The position numbers and the translations under genes are program-made. DNA of 64,000 nucleotides from Clostridia bacterium (GTDB lineage Bacteria; Bacillota; Clostridia; Lachnospirales; Lachnospiraceae), in contig JAQXQS010000090.1 of NCBI GenBank assembly GCA_029101305.1, positions 29,881 to 93,880 on the forward strand. The letters are read 5' to 3'. Shown here one piece after another: positions 1-7,950 of the stretch; position 1 is the first letter of the stretch; every line of letters starts with the position of its first letter. The notes beneath the pieces are model-generated. The model saw only the letters and a list, made by a program, of their open reading frames with translations. It was not told the DNA's origin and searched no databases.

Positions 1-42
1 AAAGAAGTACACAGGAACCAATAAATAGCTGTGTTAATTTCT

Positions 43-267
43 TCATTCTTGTTTTATATCCTCCGAATCCAGAAATGGTACAGGAAGAAAATCAAAAATC
101 TGCCGGTATGCATCCCATTCTACCTGATCATACGGCATGCGATAACCTAGCCCTGTACATTCTGTAGTGGCATTTGTGTTCATGTAATTATCATAAAAAA
201 TGTTATAAGGATTTTCAAGTACTAATTGTTTTTGCTGAAAAACTGGTCTTGCTTTTTTGATACTCAT
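43..267 (-). CDS. Small hypothetical protein with TECTGL motif
   Basis: A 74-residue protein. I start it at the ATG at 267 because an AAAGGAG ribosome binding site lies just upstream on the minus strand; a longer frame reaching 390 has no such signal. The centre carries a TECTGL segment followed by an acidic, aromatic tail (YDQVEWDAYRQIFDF). From memory, short Lachnospiraceae proteins with a C-T-G-L core and a YxDIY-like tail form an uncharacterised family. No signal peptide or membrane segment is visible. Function unknown. Confidence 0.55.
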   Translation of the reverse strand: MSIKKARPVFQQKQLVLENPYNIFYDNYMNTNATTECTGLGYRMPYDQVEWDAYRQIFDFLPVPFLDSEDIKQE

Positions 268-456
268 AGAACTACTCCTTTTTCTATATTTTACGATTGC
301 GAAAATATGAAACGGTATCCTGATATACTGGAGTCTGTTTGAACCAGGGGATAGTTTTAGAGTATGCCAAAAATTTAAGAGTATACACAATCTGACTCAA
401 TTATAGATTGGCCATATTGCTACAAAAAATTATGTGAATATTATAACAAATACATA

Positions 457-484
457 TTGAAATTTCCATATTTTGTGCTATAAT
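457..484 (+). promoter_or_regulatory. Sigma-A promoter of the THF riboswitch-folT transcript
   Basis: TTGAAA at 457-462 and TATAAT at 479-484 with a 16-nt spacer. The predicted start near 491 lies just before the riboswitch. Confidence 0.75.
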
Positions 485-500
485 CATTTTAAATAAATAA

Positions 501-604
501 TAGCGAAGTAGGAATTTATGCGTCAAGTGTTCATAGGCTGGGGAGTCGCCGTGAAACGAAAAGCAGCAGGGCTGCTTACGATATATTTTCCGCACCCGTT
601 GCTA
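501..604 (+). promoter_or_regulatory. THF (tetrahydrofolate) riboswitch
   Basis: The segment contains the hallmarks of the THF-I aptamer: GCGTCAAGTG at 520-529, GGGGAGTCGCC around 540-550, and a closing CCGCACCCGTTGCTA. TAGCGA (501-506) pairs with TTGCTA (599-604) as P1. It sits between a promoter and a folate transporter gene, the usual context. An ATGAG/CTCAT hairpin follows at about 608-622 and may belong to the expression platform; no strong terminator is seen, so control may be translational. Confidence 0.85.
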
Positions 605-688
605 CATATGAGAACATCTCATAATGTGGAGGGATTATTATTTATGGTAACTACTCTGTTATTCTAATCATTATGGAGGTGTTTTTTT

Positions 689-1249
689 ATGCAAAAAAAC
701 AAACAGACATGGAGCGTTAAGACTCTTGTATTTCTGGCACTGCTGGTTGCAATCCAGCTTGTTTTGACACGTGTTCTGGTAATCGATCTTGGTGTATACC
801 GCATCACATTTGGAACCATTGCTACCATACTGGCTGGTCTGTGGATGGGTCCTGTAGCTGGCGGTGTGGAAGGTGCGGTTGCCGACATTGTTGGATGTTT
901 TATGAAAGGCTATGGAGTTAATCCACTGATTACTTTATCAGCAATAACCTGGGGCGTGGTTGCAGGACTGGCAGGAAATCTGATGGCTCAGAAGAGCAGA
1001 AAAGTAAAAACAGCTATTATGTGTGCTGCAATTGTAATTTCTGGTGTTGTGGGAACTCTTGGATTTACTACCGCAGGGCTGGTAATGATCGGCGCAAGCT
1101 TCTATGGAATTATGCCGGGACGCATTGTCCAGTTTGCAATTATGACACCGATCTACTGTGTGCTTACAAGCCTTCTCTATTTCAGCCCGCTTACCAGCAT
1201 GGTTGTTGGCAATGTAAGGCCAGCAAAGCTTGAGAAAAAAACAGTATAA
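689..1249 (+). CDS. folT: Folate ECF transporter substrate-binding (S) component FolT
   Basis: A 186-residue hydrophobic protein with about six membrane segments. Its features (N-terminal KTLVFLALLVAIQLVLTR, then GVYRITFGTIATILAGLWMGP and a GAVADIVG segment) fit the ECF S-component family, folate branch. It would bind folates at the membrane and dock with a shared EcfA/A'/T energy module, which is not encoded in this window. The start follows ATGGAGGTG by 7 nt. The THF riboswitch immediately upstream independently supports folate as substrate and implies repression when reduced folates are plentiful. The gene appears monocistronic, with a terminator at 1341. Confidence 0.88.
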   Translation: MQKNKQTWSVKTLVFLALLVAIQLVLTRVLVIDLGVYRITFGTIATILAGLWMGPVAGGVEGAVADIVGCFMKGYGVNPLITLSAITWGVVAGLAGNLMAQKSRKVKTAIMCAAIVISGVVGTLGFTTAGLVMIGASFYGIMPGRIVQFAIMTPIYCVLTSLLYFSPLTSMVVGNVRPAKLEKKTV

Positions 1250-1340
1250 AACTTCTTGCTTAAAAATTGAATAATGAGACGTAATATAGAGCGGATTAAC
1301 TAGTTGAATGTTCTATAAGATACGATTCCCCAAAAGAAAG

Positions 1341-1386
1341 AGACTGTGAGTGGATATGTTTGTAAAACATGCTCACAGTCTTTTTA
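1341..1386 (+). terminator. Intrinsic terminator after folT
   Basis: GACTGTGAG (1342-1350) pairs with CTCACAGTC (1372-1380) and is followed by TTTTT. It lies between convergent folT and the GNAT gene and may also act weakly on the minus strand. Confidence 0.8.
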
Positions 1387-1390
1387 CATC

Positions 1391-1429
1391 CTGAAATCTG
1401 TACGATCCACTTTGCGGAAAATTTTACAT
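1391..1429. repeat. Dispersed intergenic repeat, copy 1
   Basis: Related to 31745-31782 as described there. It lies just after the folT terminator. Confidence 0.5.
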
Positions 1430-1474
1430 GAAAAGCTTTACCGTGTGGATCCTTTCTTACTGTTTCGAAGTTTT

Positions 1475-2230
1475 TCAATCAATATGGGTCTGTACCCGGA
1501 ACCAATAGGTGTAAAGATAATGCAGTCCCAGTGATTCATAAAGGGTACGTGCTGGTGTATTTCCCTCTACAACCTGAAGGTACGCTTTGGTTGCGCCTTT
1601 CTTTTTCCCTTCTTTTAAAAGTGCGGTACAGATCTGACGGGCATATCCCTTGTGCCTGAAATCTTCCCGTACATGAATCGCATAAAGACCGATATAATTC
1701 CGGTCTAAGATTCCAAGACCAGTGGCAATGATTTTTCCATTACTCCAGATGGAGGCACATATAGTATCCTTTACGATGGCATGATACATAGATGGAACAA
1801 CTGCCCGGTGTACAGGATTGACAGTTCCCTTCAGATCAAAAAGACTTTCAATCCAGATATCAGGAATGTCATCTGTAAGGGTTACCAGGTCACAGGAAGC
1901 AGAAAGGTCAGTACCATCAAGAGAAGCTGCCATAACATTGGTGGTATGCTGAATCTCGTAACCGCGGTTTTCCAGAAGATAATCAAAATCCGTGGAGACC
2001 AGAGGACTGATCTTAAAAATAGCAGGGCTTCCAAGGCGGGCATATTCTGCCTCACAGAAAGAAACTTTTTCTCTCCAGGAAAGGGTAGAAGTTCCGAATT
2101 GTTCTACACTATTGGTTCTGTGGGTATAAAAATAGGAAAAACGCAGGATCCATCCGTCGTAAAGCTCCATTTTATGGGAAGGCCAGGCATTTAACGACAT
2201 ATCTTCAATTTCTTTGATAATTTTATCCAT
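1475..2230 (-). CDS. GNAT-family N-acetyltransferase
   Basis: A 251-residue protein. The C-terminal half is a GNAT fold with the acetyl-CoA-binding motif A near residues 187-199 (VREDFRHKGYARQ) and motif B in GNTPARTLYESLGL. The N-terminal ~100 residues (WPSHKMELYDGWILRFS) match the architecture of two-lobed GNAT proteins seen in clostridia. It transfers acetyl from acetyl-CoA to an unknown amine. The start has AGAAGG upstream. A promoter lies in the 70-nt gap to the SGNH gene, so it can be expressed alone. Confidence 0.8.
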   Translation of the reverse strand: MDKIIKEIEDMSLNAWPSHKMELYDGWILRFSYFYTHRTNSVEQFGTSTLSWREKVSFCEAEYARLGSPAIFKISPLVSTDFDYLLENRGYEIQHTTNVMAASLDGTDLSASCDLVTLTDDIPDIWIESLFDLKGTVNPVHRAVVPSMYHAIVKDTICASIWSNGKIIATGLGILDRNYIGLYAIHVREDFRHKGYARQICTALLKEGKKKGATKAYLQVVEGNTPARTLYESLGLHYLYTYWFRVQTHID

Positions 2231-2265
2231 TGAAAAAACCTTCTTTTGTTTAGAAATTTATGTTA

Positions 2266-2295
2266 ATTATACAATAACTGTATGGGCGAATGCAA
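2266..2295 (-). promoter_or_regulatory. Promoter of the GNAT gene
   Basis: On the minus strand TTGCAT (2295-2290) and TATAAT (2271-2266) are separated by 18 nt, upstream of the GNAT start. Confidence 0.55.
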
Positions 2296-2300
2296 CATCT

Positions 2301-2918
2301 TCACTTTAGGTTGTCACATAATGCCTGGTAAAGATGGTCTGCAAGATATTTCTGCCCCTGTTCTGTAAGGTGGATACCGTCGGTTGTGATGGCAGAATAT
2401 CCATAACGGCGTGCCTCTTCATTCAATTCCTGGTGTAAAGGAAGGTAAGGCAGTTGAAACTGTTCCCCTAGCTTTTTTATTATTTCGGACATTTCCAGAC
2501 GGAATGGAAGCCAGGTCTTATAAAAAGCAGGCCAGGGAAACAGAAATGGCTCCATTAAAATAATCTGCGAAGTGACTTTTGTTAATATTGTTAAAAGCTC
2601 TGCATAGTGCTTCTGAAAAGAAACAAGCATATCTTTCTGTTGTTCCAATGTTCTTCCTGTATTCATCATCATTCCGATATCATTGATTCCTATCAAAATT
2701 GTTATGATATTGCTTGCGAAGCCGGAACAACTTTGAATTCTTTGAAGCAATCTGTTTACAGTGAAACCGTCTGTACCGTAATTATGCACCTGACAGTTTA
2801 TGCCCATTTCCTGAAAACGTTCCGAAAGCATTTTTACATATCCATTGCCAAGCAGATCTTTGGAAAAACAATGATCACAATCTGTAATACTGTCACCAAG
2901 ACATGTTAATATTGTCAT
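2301..2918 (-). CDS. SGNH/GDSL-family esterase or lipase
   Basis: A 205-residue protein with the four SGNH blocks: GDSIT at residues 8-12 (nucleophilic Ser), a Gly block, GIND near 77-80 (Asn), and DGIHLT near 180 (Asp/His). This supports a serine hydrolase acting on acyl esters. No signal peptide is visible, so a cytoplasmic role is likely. The substrate cannot be read from sequence. It precedes the GNAT gene on the same strand. Confidence 0.82.
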   Translation of the reverse strand: MTILTCLGDSITDCDHCFSKDLLGNGYVKMLSERFQEMGINCQVHNYGTDGFTVNRLLQRIQSCSGFASNIITILIGINDIGMMMNTGRTLEQQKDMLVSFQKHYAELLTILTKVTSQIILMEPFLFPWPAFYKTWLPFRLEMSEIIKKLGEQFQLPYLPLHQELNEEARRYGYSAITTDGIHLTEQGQKYLADHLYQALCDNLK

Positions 2919-2985
2919 GATTTTATCTCCGTTATTTTGGGAAAAACAGTTTATAGTTTTTTTATAAAATTTTGAAAAAAAGGAC

Positions 2986-3014
2986 TGGACAAATCAAAAA
3001 GGAAAAACTATAAT
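2986..3014 (+). promoter_or_regulatory. Promoter of the Tad locus
   Basis: TGGACA (2986-2991) and TATAAT (3009-3014) with a 17-nt spacer. The next ~150 nt are an untranslated leader with two small hairpins: ACCAGA/TCTGGT at 3022-3038 and GAAAG/CTTTC at about 3042-3056. Confidence 0.7.
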
Positions 3015-3171
3015 AAGACTCACCAGAAGTCATCTGGTATCGAAAGTCATCCTTTCGGATTGACGATTCCCTATTCTACGAATGAGAAAGAACATATTTT
3101 TGGTTCAGAAATACCCGAGATATCCTCCTGTTAAGAATAAACATTATATCAAAGAAGGGCGGGATCCGTCT

Positions 3172-3681
3172 ATGCTTTTTTACAGAATATTTCCAGCTGT
3201 GGTGGCTGGATGTGCTGTTCTGATGGACCTTCAAAGAGAGAAGGTTGACAATGGCTGGCTGTTGTTTTGTACTCTGCTCAGTCTGTTTACACAACTATGG
3301 GAAAGGGATGCGGGGAACTTTATCACCTGGATATGTGGTCTGTTATTTCCGGTGCTGCTTTTGGGCGTCCTATTTGTATTCAGGATGCTGGGAGCCGGAG
3401 ATATCAAGCTTTTGAGCGTTATAGGAAGTCTGATCGGACCTGTGAAAATTCTTAAATGCATTTCCTATTCATTTCTGATCGGAGCTGTTATATCAGCTGC
3501 CATTATGATTTCAAACGGCATTATCTGCCAGAGAATCCTTTATTTCTTACATTATATTCATGCTTATTTCGAAACAGGAAAAAGAGAACCTTATTATAAA
3601 TGCGGTATGCCGCTGGAAAACTTTCATTTTACAGTTCCTATATTTTTTAGTGCATTGCTTTATGCGGGAGGTGTCTATTGA
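3172..3681 (+). CDS. Prepilin peptidase, A24 family (TadV/CpaA-like)
   Basis: A 169-residue integral membrane protein. The two catalytic aspartates of A24 aspartyl peptidases are visible, in MDLQREKVDN near residue 20 and in GAGDIKLL near 80. It lacks the N-terminal methylase domain of PilD, as CpaA/TadV proteins do. It would cleave the leader of the Flp pilin and pseudopilins encoded downstream. I prefer the ATG at 3172, since the 30 residues from 3082 are charged, unlike the family, and overlap the leader. Its end overlaps the next gene. Confidence 0.82.
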   Translation: MLFYRIFPAVVAGCAVLMDLQREKVDNGWLLFCTLLSLFTQLWERDAGNFITWICGLLFPVLLLGVLFVFRMLGAGDIKLLSVIGSLIGPVKILKCISYSFLIGAVISAAIMISNGIICQRILYFLHYIHAYFETGKREPYYKCGMPLENFHFTVPIFFSALLYAGGVY

Positions 3682-4688
3682 AAAATATTTTCGCAGTCTG
3701 CGATCTTGAGGTGGATTATGCCCTGAATTTTATGGATTATCTGAATCAGAAGAAAAATATACCTTTTGAAATTCAGGCATTTACAAATGTAGAGAGTCTG
3801 GTTGCTTATGGGAAAGTCAACCGAATTGAGTTGCTGCTGATTTCCCAGAAGGCTATGTGCCGCCAGGTACAGGAATTGGAAATTGGTAAGATTGTTATAC
3901 TTTCGGAAGGAGTGCACCCTCCGGAACTGGACCGCTACCCAAGTGTATATAAGTATCAGGCTTCTTCTGATGTTGTAAGAGAAGTGATGGCTTGTTACGG
4001 GGCAGAGAAAGCTGTTGCGCCAGTTGTGTTTCCTGTGCTGAAAAAGACTACAGAGATATATGCAGTATATTCCCCCTTAGGCCGTTGTCTGAAAACCTCC
4101 TTTGCGCTCACTTTAGGCCAGATCCTGGCAAGAGAGAGGGCGGTGCTTTATCTCAATCTGGAAGAGTATTCCGGGTTTGAGGAAATGTTGGGAAAAGGTT
4201 TTGCCCAGAACTTAAGTGATCTTCTTTATTATGTACGGCAGGAAAACGGAAATCTGGTTTATAAGATGAACAGCATGATACAGACCATCAATAATCTTGA
4301 TTTTATTCCACCAGTGCGCACACCGGAAGATATACGTGGAACTGTATGGGAAGACTGGGAAAAGCTGCTGCAGGAAATATTGCTCCATAGTAATTATGAA
4401 ACAGTGATTCTGGACATGGGAGGTGCCGTAGATGGAACTTTTCAAATGTTGGACATGTGTCAGAAAATCTATATGCCTGTGTTGTCAGATTCGGTATCGG
4501 TATCAAAGATTTCCCAGTTTGAAAATCTGGTGAGAATCTGGGATTATCCACAGATTCTTACCAGAACCACAAAAGTACGTCCACCATTTCACGGCGGGAA
4601 TGTGACACCAGAAAATTACATAGAAGGACTATTGTGGAGTGAACTTGGGGACTATGTGAGAGAAGTCCTGAGAAAGGAAAGAGAATGA
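3678..4688 (+). CDS. TadZ/CpaE-like pilus assembly ATPase
   Basis: A 336-residue protein with a TTG start overlapping the upstream stop, implying translational coupling. The first ~110 residues look like a divergent receiver-type domain. From about residue 130 a MinD/ParA-like ATPase begins, with a deviant Walker A (SPLGRCLKTS) and an ETVILDMGG Walker B-like strand. TadZ proteins place the Tad machine at a cell site. The P-loop is atypical (GRCLKTS instead of KGGxGKT), so hydrolysis may be weak or absent. Confidence 0.75.
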   Translation: MKNIFAVCDLEVDYALNFMDYLNQKKNIPFEIQAFTNVESLVAYGKVNRIELLLISQKAMCRQVQELEIGKIVILSEGVHPPELDRYPSVYKYQASSDVVREVMACYGAEKAVAPVVFPVLKKTTEIYAVYSPLGRCLKTSFALTLGQILARERAVLYLNLEEYSGFEEMLGKGFAQNLSDLLYYVRQENGNLVYKMNSMIQTINNLDFIPPVRTPEDIRGTVWEDWEKLLQEILLHSNYETVILDMGGAVDGTFQMLDMCQKIYMPVLSDSVSVSKISQFENLVRIWDYPQILTRTTKVRPPFHGGNVTPENYIEGLLWSELGDYVREVLRKERE

Positions 4689-5878
4689 GTCAGGAAATAT
4701 TTCGGAAACTTAGAAAAATGTTAATAGAAAAACTGGACGTTTATAGAGAACTCACTGATCAGGAAATTCTGGAAACGATAGACGAATTGATTGTAAATAC
4801 GCTGCGGGAATCCGGTGTGAGTCTGAAGGAAAAAGTGCAGCTTAGGCAGGAACTGTTCTATTCAGTAAGAAAACTGGATGTTTTGCAGGAGCTGATCGAG
4901 GATGAAACGGTAACAGAGATCATGGTAAATGGGCCGGATGCGATTTTCGTGGAAAGAAAAGGAAAACTGACAAGATGGCAGAAGTCCTTTACAGATCAGG
5001 AAAAGCTGGAAGACGTGATCCAGCAGATCGTAGGAAAATGCAATCGTATTGTGAATGAATCCAGCCCCATTGTGGATGCAAGGCTGGAAAATGGTTCGAG
5101 GGTAAATGTGGTTGTAGCTCCGGTTGCACTCAATGGTCCGATATTGACAATACGGCGTTTCCCAGACACACCGATTACGATGGAAAAGCTGATCGAACTG
5201 GGAAGCATTACCCGGGAGTGCGCTGTGTTTCTGGAAAAACTGGTGGAGGCCCGGTATTCGATCGTAATCGGAGGAGGAACGGGGTGTGGTAAAACTACTT
5301 TTCTGGGAGCGTTGTCAGAATACATACCGAAGGATGAGCGGATTATCACAATTGAAGATAATGCTGAATTAAAAATACAGGGAATCACAAATCTGGTGCG
5401 ATTAGAAGCCCGCCCTGCGACTGCAAATGGGGCGCCTGCTGTAAGCATCCGGGATCTTATCCGGACAGCGCTTCGTATGCGGCCAAGCCGCATTATTGTG
5501 GGAGAGGTGCGCGGAGGAGAGGCCATGGATATGCTGCAGGCGCTAAATACAGGACATGAGGGCAGCCTTGGAACAGCACATGCGAATAGCTGCCGTGATA
5601 TGCTGGCCCGGTTGGAGATTATGACTTTAATGGCAGAGCTGGATCTGCCTTTGCCAGCCGTAAGAAGACAGATCGCTTCTGGTGTAGACATTCTTATTCA
5701 TTTAGGTCGTATGCGGGACAAATCAAGAAAACTTCTGGAGGTTTCAGAGGTGTGCGGATATGAGGATGGCGAAATCAGGATACAGCCTTTATATCAATGG
5801 CAGGAAGGAAAAGGGCTGATACAGGTTGCACCATTAATGCATAGGGAAAAGCTGGAACGTGCGGGGGTGATGCTATGA
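4685..5878 (+). CDS. TadA/CpaF secretion ATPase
   Basis: A 397-residue type II/IV secretion ATPase that powers Flp pilus assembly or retraction from the cytoplasmic face. Walker A is GGGTGCGKTT near residue 197. An EDNAEL segment is near 221, the Walker B region VGEVRGGEAMDM near 272, and the His box is TGHEGSLGTAHANS. Length and motif order are complete for the CpaF family. ATGA overlaps link it to both neighbours. Confidence 0.93.
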   Translation: MSQEIFRKLRKMLIEKLDVYRELTDQEILETIDELIVNTLRESGVSLKEKVQLRQELFYSVRKLDVLQELIEDETVTEIMVNGPDAIFVERKGKLTRWQKSFTDQEKLEDVIQQIVGKCNRIVNESSPIVDARLENGSRVNVVVAPVALNGPILTIRRFPDTPITMEKLIELGSITRECAVFLEKLVEARYSIVIGGGTGCGKTTFLGALSEYIPKDERIITIEDNAELKIQGITNLVRLEARPATANGAPAVSIRDLIRTALRMRPSRIIVGEVRGGEAMDMLQALNTGHEGSLGTAHANSCRDMLARLEIMTLMAELDLPLPAVRRQIASGVDILIHLGRMRDKSRKLLEVSEVCGYEDGEIRIQPLYQWQEGKGLIQVAPLMHREKLERAGVML

Positions 5879-6627
5879 ATGGGAAAAATCCGGATTATGG
5901 AAAATATCATTATTCCATTAAAGAAACTGTGAGATATATCACAGAATGTATGGCACTATGTGCTGCGGTGGATTACCTGTTTTATAAAAATCCATGGATC
6001 ATGCTGCTCATGGTGCCAGCACCCGTTTTATACCTGAAATGGAAAAAGAAACAGCTGATTAAAGAACGGAAGAGACGCCTTAATTATCAGTTCCGGGATG
6101 CCTTAAATTCCATGAGCGTGGCTGTTCAGGCTGGATATTCTGTGGAAAATGCAGTTTCGGCCTGTGTGCGGGATCTGGAACAGCTGTATGCGCCTGGTGA
6201 AGATATTGTAATGGAATTCCGGTATATAGAAACACAGCAGAGAGTCAGTGTACCTGTGGAAGAGTTATTTCTGGATCTGGGAAAACGCAGCAAGGTAGAA
6301 GATATTGAAAATTTTGCCTCTGTTCTGTACACCGCGAAGCGAAGTGGGGGAGATCTGGGAAATGTAATCCAGAAAGTTGCGAGAATGCTGGGAGATAAGA
6401 TTGATGTGAAAAAGGAAATTGAAGCTACACTGGCGGCAAAAAAATCAGAACAGATGATCATGAGTCTTATGCCGGCAGGGATTATTCTTTACCTTCAGCT
6501 TGCCTCACCTGGCTTTCTGGATATTCTTTATGGAAACCCATTTGGAATCTGCGCGATGACAGTGTGTCTGACTGTATATGGAACTGCATACTGGATGGGG
6601 AAAAGAATCGTGGAAATCGAGGTGTAG
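5875..6627 (+). CDS. TadB-like inner-membrane platform protein
   Basis: A 250-residue type II secretion F-domain protein. A cytoplasmic helical segment (RDALNSMSVAVQAGYSVENAV) is typical of the family, with hydrophobic helices before it and at the C-terminus. With the next gene product it should form the platform under the CpaF motor. It overlaps tadA by 4 nt and is 3 nt from the next gene. Confidence 0.85.
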   Translation: MNGKNPDYGKYHYSIKETVRYITECMALCAAVDYLFYKNPWIMLLMVPAPVLYLKWKKKQLIKERKRRLNYQFRDALNSMSVAVQAGYSVENAVSACVRDLEQLYAPGEDIVMEFRYIETQQRVSVPVEELFLDLGKRSKVEDIENFASVLYTAKRSGGDLGNVIQKVARMLGDKIDVKKEIEATLAAKKSEQMIMSLMPAGIILYLQLASPGFLDILYGNPFGICAMTVCLTVYGTAYWMGKRIVEIEV

Positions 6628-6630
6628 CGG

Positions 6631-7647
6631 ATGTGGCTTCATATTGTTATTTTTGTTATATTACTGATTCTGACTGCCGGAAGTGTTATGGGATGGATCC
6701 ATATAGAACAGATTGGTACAGCGAAAGGAAGAAAACTGTTTCTTGCAGTTGTACTGGCTGGAAATACCATTGGATTACTTCTCACAATTACCAAAGGTGG
6801 CGGACAGATCCTGGATGGTGGTTATGAATTGAAAAAGGAGGAAGATCCATATGAAGAAAAATTTATGGTATCTATCGAAGGAGAAGAAACAGGCAGCGTT
6901 TATGTACAGATCCCGGAAAAAGAATTGGAGAAGGAAAATGCCGGGCAGCAGGAAGTGCTGACGGAGGAAGAACGGGAAGAACAGCAGCTCCTGGAATATG
7001 TAGAAAATTATAATAGTGAATTGGAAAATCCTGACTACTACTATCTTCCGGATAACTGGGATGGAAGAACATTAGAATGGAAAACGCCTTATGACAGTAC
7101 GGGAAATCTTCTGTCTGCAATGGCTGTTGCAACGGCTTTTGCGCTGATTGTTATAACTGCAAGAGAAGAACAGAAGGCCAGAGCACAAAGATATGAAGAG
7201 CTGATGATGGATTATCCGGGGGTGATCATGAAATTTACGTTACTTGTACAGGCCGGGATGACGGTGCGGAATGCATTCCGGAAGATGGCTGTGGATTATA
7301 CAAGGAAAGAGGAAAAAAGAATCGCATATGAAGAAATTGTTACTGCCTGCCATGAAATGGAGAGTGGGATTTCGGAACTGGAAGCTTATCGACGCTTCGG
7401 AGAGCGGTGCGGACATGTAAAATATAAAACATTTGCCACTCTTCTGATTCAGAATCTCCAAAAGGGCAGTCGTCATATGGGGGAAATGCTGGAAAAAGAA
7501 TCTGTGGAAGCCTGGGATGACAGGAAGAGAAAAGCAAAAGTTCTTGGAGAAGCGGCAACTACAAAACTGTTGGTACCCATGGTTCTTATGCTTGGCGTGG
7601 TCATGGCAATTGTCATGCTTCCGGCCTGTCTGTCCTTTTATGGATAA
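6631..7647 (+). CDS. TadC-like inner-membrane platform protein
   Basis: A 338-residue protein. The C-terminal half is a T2SS F-type domain (DYPGVIMKFTLLVQAGMTVRNAF near residue 190, then a C-terminal hydrophobic helix). The N-terminal third has two membrane helices followed by a long, very acidic stretch (about residues 65-145) that ordinary TadC lacks. That insert would face solvent between helices and might contact pilins or the wall; this is inference. Confidence 0.8.
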   Translation: MWLHIVIFVILLILTAGSVMGWIHIEQIGTAKGRKLFLAVVLAGNTIGLLLTITKGGGQILDGGYELKKEEDPYEEKFMVSIEGEETGSVYVQIPEKELEKENAGQQEVLTEEEREEQQLLEYVENYNSELENPDYYYLPDNWDGRTLEWKTPYDSTGNLLSAMAVATAFALIVITAREEQKARAQRYEELMMDYPGVIMKFTLLVQAGMTVRNAFRKMAVDYTRKEEKRIAYEEIVTACHEMESGISELEAYRRFGERCGHVKYKTFATLLIQNLQKGSRHMGEMLEKESVEAWDDRKRKAKVLGEAATTKLLVPMVLMLGVVMAIVMLPACLSFYG

Positions 7648-7725
7648 ATCCGATCTGATGGGAACTCCAGACTGTAAAAGCGGTGAGAACATCAGAAATT
7701 GATCAGGCAGAGGGAGGTGAAGAAA

Positions 7726-7905
7726 ATGAAGGAACTGCGTAGTCTTATTAAGGAATTTTTACAGGAAGAGGATGCGGTGGGTGTTGTGGAAATCATTCTG
7801 ATTCTTGTAGTTCTTATTGGTCTGGTCATGATTTTTAAGGACCAGCTGACCAGTCTTGTAAAGAATATTCTGTCAAAGATCACAAAACAAAGTAATTCTA
7901 TTTAA
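7726..7905 (+). CDS. Flp1-like type IVb pilin
   Basis: A 59-residue protein and the probable major pilin. Start chosen at 7726 after AGGGAGGTG; an upstream in-frame ATG at 7699 lacks a site. A short charged leader ends in EEDA, then VGVVEIILILVVLIGLVMIF forms the hydrophobic helix. Cleavage after Ala would leave Glu at +5, the usual prepilin rule. The Lys-rich tail is very short, as in the clostridial Flp1 family. Confidence 0.82.
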   Translation: MKELRSLIKEFLQEEDAVGVVEIILILVVLIGLVMIFKDQLTSLVKNILSKITKQSNSI

Positions 7906-7950
7906 CTGATTCCAAAATAATGAAGTGACACAAAAAAGGAGAGGTGCTCC

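Noticed and set aside
401-595. 64-residue minus-strand open frame
   Set aside because: It lies antisense to the THF riboswitch and its promoter, with no ribosome binding site or recognisable protein.
4996-5691. Long minus-strand frame opposite tadA
   Set aside because: A shadow of the strongly coding CpaF gene; composition is Ser/Arg-rich and no start signal is present.
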